DNA of 64,000 nt from Piscicola geometra. Lineage: Eukaryota; Annelida; Clitellata; Hirudinida; Piscicolidae. Both the position numbers and the translations under genes were made by a program. This document shows positions 57,501 to 64,000 of the stretch, piece by piece; position 1 is the first letter of the stretch; every line of letters begins with the position of its first letter. The notes below the pieces were generated by a model. That model saw nothing but the letters and a program-made list of their open reading frames with translations, was not told the origin of the DNA and searched no databases. The stretch is taken from NCBI GenBank assembly GCA_943735955.1, contig OX030967.1:2829346-2893345 (forward strand), in the 5' to 3' direction.

Positions 57501-60500
57501 GTGGTGGATGGATTGTGGGTTGTGTTGGGTGGATGGTTAGTTGGTGGTGGATGAGTGGGTGGGTAGTGTATGGGTGGGTGGGTAGTGGATGGGTGGAATG
57601 GGATGTGAACAATTATCCTATACTATCCCCACACTATCCCAACCCACTTTCCCTTTCTCCTCGCCATTACCTCCCTCACTCCTTTAATCCATCCACACTA
57701 ACCCTCGCATTCACACTATCTAAAACCACCCAAAGCGACACCTTGCACGCCGTTCCCTCATCACGATACCATCCGATCCCATTTTCCTGTCTCATCAACA
57801 TCTCATCCTCCCCCACTACCCTAAACACCATCCCATTTATCCCACCTCCCTCAACACCATCTTTCCTCCATCCCGAACATCCCCTCCACCACCAACCCAT
57901 CCCAACCCACCTTGAAGAGCTTGTTCAGCTGATCCAACTCACTCCTGCCTGGGAAGAGTGGTTTCTTCTGAACCAACTCACCAAAGATGCAACCAGCACT
58001 CCACAGGTCTATTGGGGTGCTGTAAATCTGGAATGGATGGATGGGTGCATAGACTTATAGATGGGTGGATGGATGGGTGGATTGATGGATGGATAGATGG
58101 ATGGATGGATGGATAGATGGATGGATAGATGGATGGATAGATGGATGGATAGATGGATGGATAGATGGATGGATAGATGGATGGATAGATGGATGGATAG
58201 ATGGATGGATAGATGGATGGATAGATGGATGGATAGATGGATGGATAGATGGATGGATGGATAGATGGATGGATAGATGGATGGATGGATAGATGGATGG
58301 ATAGATGGATGGATAGATGGATGGATAGATGGATGGATAGATGGATAGATAGATGGATGGATAGATGGATGAATAGATGGATGAAAAGATGGATGAATAG
58401 ATGGATGAATAGATGGATGAATATATGGATGAATAGATGGATGAATAGATGGATGAATAGATGGATGAATAGATGGATGAATAGATGGATGAATAGATGG
58501 ATGAATAGATGGATGAATAGATGGATGAATAGATGGATGAATAGATGGATGAATAGATGGAAGGATGAATGGGCGAGGAGATAGATTATAAACATGAGTG
58601 GATAAAGTGTGTGGCTGGATAAATGAGCCAATTATGACCTCTATAGCAACCATCAACAACATTAAACCCCCAGTCAACCCCATCAAACTCACCAAACCAC
58701 CATCATACCACCATTCAACCAAACCACCATCAGACCACCATCCAAACCACCATTGAACTACCCCCCATCCAACCATCCAGCTAACCGCCCTCCATACCCT
58801 CCCACCCTCCAACCAACCTCCCCCTCACCTTCTGACCCAACAAGAGTTCAGGGGCACGGTACCAAAGGGTGACGACGATGGGTGTATAGGGCTTGAGGGG
58901 GGAGCCATACTCCCTGGCCAATCCGAAGTCGCCAATCTTGAGAATGCCCTGGTTACTGAGGAGGAGATTGGACGTTTTGAGGTCACGATGGACGACCCAA
59001 TTATCGTGTAAGTGGGCCACGCCCTTGAGGAGTTGCGTCATTAGGGTCTTGACCTCACCTGGGGTGGTGGTTGTGAGGGTTGTTTGTTGGTGGTGTGATA
59101 GGAAGTGGCTCATGGGAGGAAGTGTAGATGTGGTTTAAACAATCCACCTTTCCCACTCTCCACTCAACCCTCAATTATTCAACCTCCCCTCTCAATTATT
59201 CCCCCTCCTTTTTACAATCATCTACCCTCCCCAAATTATCCACCTTCCCCTCAACCCCCCCCCCCCCCCCCCCAAACTATCCATCACCCCTCAAACCCTC
59301 TCACCCCACCCAATCATACACCCCCCTTCAAACCAACCCACCAAACAACCACCCTCTCCTCAACTCCCATCTTTTCCTTAACCCCCCCCCCCTCCCAAAC
59401 CATCCACCCCCTCCAACCAACTCATCCGCCAATTACCCACCTCTCCCCCCCTTCCCCACCCAATCATTCAACCCCTCAAACAAACCCACCAACATCCACC
59501 CAACCCTCAACAACCCCCTCCATAAGTATCTACCCTTACCTCAACCCCATCCACCCACCCAACCCCCCTCAACTACCCCCCCACTCACCAATTAGAAATG
59601 GTTCTTTCATATACTCCATGAGAGATTTGAGATCATGCTCCACGAAGTCCATCACCAAGTAGATCTTGTCCATGTTACTGCCCACCACTACTTCCTGTTG
59701 TTTGGGGGCGGTGTGGCCGGGGAGGGGGTGGTGTGGGTTAGAGGGGAAGGGGGGTTGGGATTTAGAGTAAGGGTGGAAGGAAAGGGAGGGAGGTTGGTGA
59801 AGATAATAAGGGTTAGGGGTTAGGGTTAAGAGGAGGGATGGAGTGAGAGTTGAGGAGGCTTTGGTGAAAGGGTCGAGGAGCCGGAAGGGAGTGGATTGGG
59901 AGACAAAAGTGGGAGAAGTAAAAAATGTGGGCTAAAATTATTTCAACAAATATGATAGAAATTATATTTGTTCAATTCTCATAAAAAGTATTTTTTAAGT
60001 TGTGATGGAGATTATATAAAATAATATAATAAAAATTATATAAAATAAAATGATAAAAATTATATAAAATAATATAATAAAAATTATATAAAATAATATA
60101 ATAAAAATTATATAAAATAATATAATAAAAATAATATACAATAATATAATAAAAATTATATAAAATAATATAATAAAAATAATAAATAATAATATAATAA
60201 AAATTTTATAAAATAATATAATAAAAATTATATAAAATAATATAATAAAAATTATATAAAATAATATAATAAAAATTATATAAAATAATATAATAAAAAT
60301 TATATAAAATAATATAATAAAAATTATATAAAATAATATAATAAAAATTATATAAAAAAATATAATAAAAATTATATAAAATAATATAATACAAATTATT
60401 TTATATAAAATAATATAATACAAATTATTTTATATAAAATAATATAATACAAATTATAATATAAATTATTTTGAAAAATTCTCTAAATTATATTTCAAAA

Positions 60501-62702
60501 AGCCCAACCCTGATTTTGACGACATTTTCGTGCGTGCACGAGAGTAGTGTGTTGATCTCCCTTAGGGATGTGATCGGGAAGCCTTCACTCTCCTTCTCCA
60601 TCTTCAAGCGCTTCAGCGCCACTATGTCCTCTGTGCAGGTGGTGGTGGTGGTGATGATGATGATGGTGGTGATGGTGGTGATGATGATGATAGTGGTGAT
60701 GATGATAATGGTGGTGGTGATGATAGTGATGGTGATAATGATGGTGATAATGATGGTGATTGTAGTAGTGGTGGTGGTGAAAGTGGTGGGGATGATGATG
60801 ATGGTGGTGGTGGTGATAGTGATGATGATGATGGTTGTAGTGATGGTGGTGAGGATGGACGATAAGTGCAGGTGATAATGATGTTGATGATGATTATGAA
60901 GATGTGATAAAGAAATGTAGTGATGGTAGTAGAAATGATGACAGATAAGGTTTTAATCGTTCCATGGTAGTGGATTATTGTAAAATCTCTATAGTTAAAA
61001 AATATATAATGATATAAAAACAAATAAATAATAAATAAATAAAAGTAACAATGATAATAATAGCAAAACTTTAATAATAACAAATACTCTAATATCAAAT
61101 GGCCAATCTCACGTGTTTTGCGGTCGACGGCACGGTACACGACACCATAGGTACCCTCCTCCACCCTGTTTAAGCAATGGAACTCCTCCACATTCCTACA
61201 GCCCTGGATGGCAGGGTAGAAGGGAGGGAGGTGGAGTGAGGGAGAGTCAACTTTGGAGACGGGGGTGGCTTTGGGAGTGAGTGGTGATGGTGGTGTTGGT
61301 GCTCTGTCTTCTTTGGTGGGTGGTGGTTGGACGTCTTTTTTTATTTCTGTTATCAGTATCTCTTGGTCTTCATCCTCGTCTTCATCATCTTATGAAGATG
61401 GATTGGTGGTGTGGATGATGATGATTATGTTGATGATGATGATGATGTTTGTATGGAGGTTAGTGGAGGAAGAATGAAGATAATAATGTTAATAAGTATT
61501 ATTGTTTTTATAAACATTGTTATTGTCATCGTATTAATTATAAAACCACTTCCAGCTACTCTCACTTTTCATTATTTTTCCCTTTCACTATCTTTCCGTT
61601 CCTTCCTCCCCTCCCCTCCAACTCACTATCTCTCTCTTCTTCTCCATTTGACTTCCTGGCACTATCATTATCAGCAGTAAGATCTCTCTCTTTGCCTCCC
61701 TCCTCCTCTTCTTCCTCCACTTCCTCCTTCTCTTCTTCCCCATCCTCTTCCTCTTCCTCTTCCTCCTCCTCCTCCTCATCAAACTTTGACCTCGTTAACT
61801 TATAGGGATTGGCTGCAAGGAAAGAATGAATGAGTTAATGAATGAAAGATTTGATGAATTGATGAATTTCAATGATTTAAACATTTAATTATTATATTTT
61901 TTAATTGTTTGAAAAGTGTTTCTCAATTTTAATAAGTCTGGCTTGAAACAATGCTGACCAAATCTTAATTGCAGTGTTTTATACTGTGATCTTGACAAAT
62001 AACTTGAATCTCTCACCATAGTCATCATCTGCTTCTCTATTATCACCCTCCAACTCTCCCTCCTCCACTGTACCTCCATTCTCCTCCTCTCCCTCCTCCC
62101 TCTCTTCTCCCTCCACCTCCTCCTCCTTCTCCTCTTCTTCCTCCCTTATATTCACTTCTATTGTATTTTCTTCATCACATTGCACACGTGTGTTCACTTC
62201 GAATTGTCTGCCATCCACGGCCATCTTGTATTCTTGTGTGTCTCTGTGTTGTATCATTCTCTCCTTGCCTCTACGCGTCTCCTTTGATGATGATGATGAT
62301 TCCCTGTATGGGTCGCCTGTGAGGTGACAGAAAACATTTTAAAATATAATTTTGTTCAATTAATTAAAATTTATGAATCATTTTAATGTACACAATTATT
62401 TTAAAAATTTAATTTGAATATTCCTTTAAGAGCAGTCACCACTTTTGTGGCTCCTATGCTCTCGTTTGCGACCACGTCGTTCGTGCTCTCGACTGCGGTG
62501 CGTGGCATCCACCTCATCCTCGGCCATCATCATCTCCTCCTCATAACGACTTCTCATCGTCTTGTGTCTGGAAGAGTGCTTGTCTGGTCGCTTGTGTCTC
62601 GATGGACCTTCCAAGTCCTTCACCCGTTGGTAGCGCTGCATCTCTCGCTCACCTTCGTGTTTCAGTTCTGATCTCTTGCGCCTCAGAAGATTCAGCTGAT
62701 CC
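51512..62702 (-). CDS. CDK11: CDK11 (PITSLRE) cyclin-dependent kinase, gene span, 5' incomplete
   Basis: Serine/threonine kinase that acts with L-type cyclins in transcription and pre-mRNA splicing, with a role in mitosis in animals (family knowledge). Eleven exons are visible: 62702-62440, 62304 (or 62317)-62017, 61812-61627, 61388-61113, 60630-60509, 59694-59589, 59058-58829, 58027-57911, 57217-57069, 52761-52563 and 51589-51512. Joined in phase they give about 670 residues ending in GFALRF before TGA, matching the GFSLKF end of vertebrate CDK11. The kinase core is intact: glycine loop [11 protein letters not shown], catalytic lysine in IVALKRLKM, the signature [26 protein letters not shown] and YRAPELLLG. 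The first roughly 150-200 residues of the usual N-terminus are missing. The 4.3-kb intron between the last two kinase exons carries a 40-bp satellite. Confidence 0.95.
51590..52562. repeat. CDK11 last intron: GAT/GGT array and C-rich tract
   Basis: Positions 51593-51845 are a degenerate GAT/GGT/TGG array. Positions 51960-52560 are a C-rich tract with homopolymeric C runs and a recurring AACAACTCACCACCATTAAC-type unit. I see nothing coding between the two exons. Confidence 0.8.
52563..52761 (-). CDS. CDK11: CDK11 exon: end of kinase domain
   Basis: Encodes [40 protein letters not shown] and the Gly/Lys-rich tail GEAYSKMV. The acceptor CACAG lies directly beside a CCA-rich repeat and the donor is a perfect GTGAGT. 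MFPTWP is a CDK11 C-terminal landmark. Confidence 0.95.
53150..56970. repeat. 40-bp minisatellite in a CDK11 intron, about 95 copies
   Basis: The unit contains CACGCCACCTCTCCCCAACA followed by CCCCACCACCACCATCAAAC and recurs with near-perfect 40-bp register. Variants include CACACC for CACGCC, CTTCCC, CTCCCAAACA, CCACTACC and CATCTAAC. A shortened copy of about 21 bp near 55021-55041 shifts the register. The same variant order recurs about 1,781 bp apart, for example CATCTAAC near 54711 and 56492, so a block of about 44 units was duplicated. The array is open in one frame for over 1,300 codons because stops are absent from the unit, not because it is a gene. Confidence 0.95.
57069..57217 (-). 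CDS. CDK11: CDK11 exon: C-lobe, [10 protein letters not shown]
   Basis: Encodes [20 protein letters not shown] and continues to SARGFDLLN. The donor is CT|GTTAGT, and the split codon is completed by C from the exon at 52761 to give [10 protein letters not shown]. Confidence 0.93.
57220..57600. repeat. GGTTGTGGGTGGTTGTAATT repeat and TGGATGG-rich tract in a CDK11 intron
   Basis: Tandem units of about 20 bp cover 57222-57365. They grade into G/T-rich sequence with TGGATGGGTGG words. The array starts within five bases of the acceptor of the exon at 57217. Confidence 0.8.
57911..58027 (-). CDS. CDK11: CDK11 exon: C-lobe, [12 protein letters not shown]
   Basis: Encodes [19 protein letters not shown] and then [20 protein letters not shown] over 39 codons, phase 0 at both ends. 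A GGATGGATAGAT array begins only about 60 bases beyond the acceptor. Confidence 0.95.
58030..58565. repeat. GGATGGATAGAT (12-bp) tandem array
   Basis: The first part is ATGGATAGATGG repeats; from about 58365 the unit becomes ATGAATAGATGG. It sits in the CDK11 intron just beyond the acceptor of the exon at 58027. Confidence 0.9.
58829..59058 (-). CDS. CDK11: CDK11 exon: catalytic and activation loops
   Basis: Encodes [51 protein letters not shown] and [14 protein letters not shown]. The catalytic Asp of HRD, the metal-binding Asp of DFG and the activation-loop Thr are all present. The acceptor is CCCAG and the donor AAG|GTGAGG. Confidence 0.97.
59130..59588. other. C-rich CDK11 intron sequence
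   Basis: A cytosine-rich intron with CCACCC and ATTCAACC words and several C homopolymers. No coding content or clean tandem unit is seen. Confidence 0.6.
59589..59694 (-). CDS. CDK11: CDK11 exon: hinge region
   Basis: Encodes [20 protein letters not shown] followed by [16 protein letters not shown], nearly identical to vertebrate CDK11 around the hinge. The acceptor is CAACAG and the donor G|GTGAGT; it enters in phase 0 and leaves in phase 1. Confidence 0.95.
60005..60470. repeat. AT-only minisatellite of about 24 bp in a CDK11 intron
   Basis: The unit is close to AAAATTATATAAAATAATAT plus AATA and is repeated about 18 times. It lies between the hinge exon and the PITSLRE exon. Confidence 0.9.
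60509..60630 (-). CDS. CDK11: CDK11 exon: catalytic lysine and PITSLRE helix
   Basis: Encodes [17 protein letters not shown], then [14 protein letters not shown] and HENVVKIR. The PITSLRE motif is the family signature and occupies the position of the C-helix motif of CDKs. The acceptor is GCACAG. The donor AGG|GTTGGG is atypical after GT but keeps the reading frame into the next exon. Confidence 0.95.
60635..60900. repeat. Degenerate GGT/GAT array beside the PITSLRE exon
   Basis: GGTGATGATGATGGT-type repeats start within about five bases of the acceptor of the exon at 60630. Confidence 0.85.
61113..61388 (-). CDS. CDK11: CDK11 exon: start of kinase domain (glycine-rich loop)
   Basis: After an acidic and Pro/Thr-rich linker the exon encodes [18 protein letters not shown] and then [18 protein letters not shown], close to YLPALQGCRSVEEF and [13 protein letters not shown] of vertebrate CDK11. 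The donor is C|GTGAGA. The acceptor ATAAG at 61389-61390 is weak; an in-frame TAA just upstream keeps the exon from starting earlier. An AG nine bases inside is an alternative with the same phase. Confidence 0.9.
61627..61812 (-). CDS. CDK11: CDK11 exon: polyglutamate region
   Basis: The acceptor TTCCTTGCAG is excellent and the donor is A|GTGAGT. The exon encodes [15 protein letters not shown] followed by a Glu/Asp-rich segment, matching the poly-Glu region N-terminal to the CDK11 kinase domain. Phases 1 and 1 agree with the neighbouring exons. Confidence 0.8.
62017..62304 (-). CDS. CDK11: CDK11 exon: His run and acidic region
   Basis: The frame contains [19 protein letters not shown] and a long Glu-rich tract ending in EADDDY. 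The donor is TATG|GTGAGA. The acceptor is uncertain. The stronger-looking CACAG site would start the exon at 62317 in phase 0, while ACAG at 62305 gives the phase needed by the preceding donor. Acidic tracts before the kinase domain are typical of CDK11. Confidence 0.7.
62440..62702 (-). CDS. CDK11: CDK11 exon: charged N-terminal region
   Basis: Encodes an Arg/Lys/Glu/His-rich stretch beginning [18 protein letters not shown] and containing [11 protein letters not shown], which resembles the HHRTMREDY segment of vertebrate CDK11. The acceptor is CCCAG at 62703 and the donor is G|GTGACT. The exon needs two bases from an upstream exon that I cannot find. No ATG opens this frame; the first in-frame start-like codon is TTG. 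Confidence 0.75.
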
Positions 62703-63067
62703 CTGGGAGTTTGCAAGAGTTTAGAAATTTTAAATTGAAATAAAGGTTAGACCATTTTTTACACAATTTTCTAGAAACTTTTGAGCTATGGGAATTTTAT
62801 ATTTCTGTGAGAAGTTTTAAAATGATTATTCGGAAAAAGTGTAAACTTTGATTCACATCTTTAAAAATATTATTAAAAATACTCACATTGAGTAATTTAT
62901 AATTGTACTTCCCAGCTTTTTGGAAAATTTTGAAGACTAGAAACAATGTTGTGAATACGAAGTTTTTATTTTCGTTCAAAAAATACTATTCTATGGTAAT
63001 ATTATAAATAAATATAAATATTTATCAAAAATATCAATAAATATTCGAAGTTTAGAAATGATTAAAC
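62703..63067. other. Short AT-rich spacer between the Cys-rich gene and the first visible CDK11 exon
   Basis: About 365 bases of AT-rich sequence separate the two genes. I find no open frame resembling the Arg/Glu-rich CDK11 N-terminus here. Only a possible poly(A) hexamer and a moderate pyrimidine stretch next to the acceptor at 62703-62704 are visible. Confidence 0.5.
62965..62970 (-). promoter_or_regulatory. Possible poly(A) signal AATAAA of the Cys-rich gene
   Basis: The minus strand reads AATAAA about 100 bases past the TGA of the cysteine-rich frame. The spacing is typical, but the region is AT-rich, so the hexamer could occur by chance. Confidence 0.35.
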
Positions 63068-64000
63068 TCAATGTTGCAAGCAGGCATCAATGCATTTGTT
63101 GGGATCTTCAGGTAAAACGTAGTCCTTATTGACGGCAATCTCAAAGCTGACGGTACGTTGTTTGGCATTGGCCCAGGTTTGAATGGCTTTGGTCGCTATC
63201 TTGGGGTAGAGAGCTGCGTTGAAGGGTACGGCAGGTTTGCAGCAGGAGCAGCAATGAACAGGGTGAGTCTGGGGCGGGTTCCTGGTGAGGATGAGTTGGG
63301 AAGGTCTCTCTGGCATGCAAGGGCAAGGACACACCACAGTTTGGGGCACAAATCCAGGCACGGGAAGGCATGAGTAGATGTTGCAAGTGCAGCGGTTTTC
63401 TTCTTCTTCCGACATTACTTCGGCATTGTTGGATTTATTTTCTGTCGCATTGTTTGCCTTGTCATCCGTGATGTTGTTGGAGTTGCAAGTACCCTTTAGA
63501 GAAGTGCATCCACAGCAAGGCCCGCAACTGCTGCAAGGCCCACAGCCACACGGACCACAAGAGCAAGGACAGCAACCACGGGGACCACAGCAGCCCCCAC
63601 TGCACGGACACGCCACAAAACCACACGGACCACAGCCACAACCACATGGACCACCAGGACAACACGATCCACAGCACTCTTTGGTCAGTGCACAAGGTCT
63701 GAAACAACAATTAGGTGGGAATGTGGGACTCTCACTGGGGCAATGGGTGGTCCTCGGCTTCTCGCTGTAGTACATGTAGAGTGGTTTGGGTGGGGGGTTC
63801 GGACAACTTTCATAGTTTTTCATAGTTCCGACGGGATTCGCCCTGCAGCGCTTGCAGCAGGCGATGTCGTAGCAGCTGGGATTGAAGCAAGGTTCGCCCC
63901 TGGCTGGGTACTGGCAACAAGGCGTTGGCTGAGGAAACGCGTTTATTTTGATTTCTGTGTCGTTGTTGTTGTTGAAGTTGTCGTCGTTGTTGTTGTTGAG
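63068..64000 (-). CDS. Cysteine-rich protein of unknown function, 3' part
   Basis: An open frame enters from the right edge of the window and ends at a TGA at 63070-63068, giving 310 in-window residues; the start is outside. It begins with an Asn/Asp-rich stretch, followed by CC and CxxC pairs such as TPCCQY and ACCKRC. A dense central block (about residues 90-165) is built from CGPCG, CPC, CCGP and SCGPC words. A more ordinary C-terminal third contains CPCPCMPERP and HCCSCCKP and ends in PNKCIDACLQH. The first in-frame ATG in the window (63823) is unlikely to be the start, because the frame upstream is equally Cys-rich. A possible poly(A) signal follows about 100 bases downstream. The composition recalls structural or metal-binding cysteine-rich proteins, but I recognise no family and assign no function. 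Coding status is likely, given the balanced unique composition and the long frame. Confidence 0.65.
   Translation of the reverse strand, partial: LNNNNDDNFNNNNDTEIKINAFPQPTPCCQYPARGEPCFNPSCYDIACCKRCRANPVGTMKNYESCPNPPPKPLYMYYSEKPRTTHCPSESPTFPPNCCFRPCALTKECCGSCCPGGPCGCGCGPCGFVACPCSGGCCGPRGCCPCSCGPCGCGPCSSCGPCCGCTSLKGTCNSNNITDDKANNATENKSNNAEVMSEEEENRCTCNIYSCLPVPGFVPQTVVCPCPCMPERPSQLILTRNPPQTHPVHCCSCCKPAVPFNAALYPKIATKAIQTWANAKQRTVSFEIAVNKDYVLPEDPNKCIDACLQH

Overview
The window reads as nuclear DNA of an animal. Its genes are split by GT-AG introns, and it carries a neuron navigator (NAV/unc-53/sickie) gene, a family I know only from animals. Extracellular SUEL-lectin and CUB-like exons, poly-Asn/Gln/Thr runs inside coding exons and an extreme load of micro- and minisatellites suggest a lophotrochozoan-like invertebrate, perhaps an annelid such as a leech. 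That placement is an inference I cannot test here.

Every gene I can support lies on the minus strand, so transcription runs from high to low coordinates. (1) 64000-63068: the 3' part of an unrecognised, very cysteine-rich protein whose start is beyond the window. (2) 62702-51512: eleven exons of CDK11 (the PITSLRE kinase) with the complete kinase domain and C-terminus. Splice phases agree throughout apart from one uncertain acceptor; the 5' end is missing. (3) 42334-30941: the C-terminal half of a neuron navigator, with a coiled-coil exon, an Arg/Phe-rich exon and a divergent AAA+ domain over six exons. A long Asn/Gln/Ser/Thr-rich open exon at 48621-46839 is probably an earlier exon of the same gene. 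(4) 15081 to about 9900, perhaps to 6339: an exon pair for a SUEL-type (galactose/rhamnose-binding) lectin domain followed by a CUB-like domain, then a low-complexity open stretch and a possible terminal exon.

Much of the remainder is tandem repeat: CA/GT, GAT/ATC, CTA/AGT and AAC microsatellites, GGAT/CATC tetranucleotide arrays, and minisatellites of about 5, 10, 14, 15, 16, 19, 20, 24, 30, 40 and 57 bp. The largest are a 20-bp-class array at 20.0-23.7 kb, which contains a 200-base N gap, and a 40-bp array at 53.15-56.97 kb inside a CDK11 intron. Most long open frames in the window come from these arrays and are not genes. Several arrays abut splice sites, and several microsatellites run in frame through NAV coding sequence.

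The genes have unrelated roles: a nuclear cell-cycle/splicing kinase, a cytoskeleton-linked neuronal guidance protein, a probable cell-surface lectin and an unknown cysteine-rich protein. I see no functional cluster, no mobile element with its own genes, no RNA gene and no CRISPR-like system. The most unusual features are the size of the in-frame low-complexity insertions in the navigator AAA+ domain, the placement of satellites against exons, and a 268-bp inverted repeat in a navigator intron.
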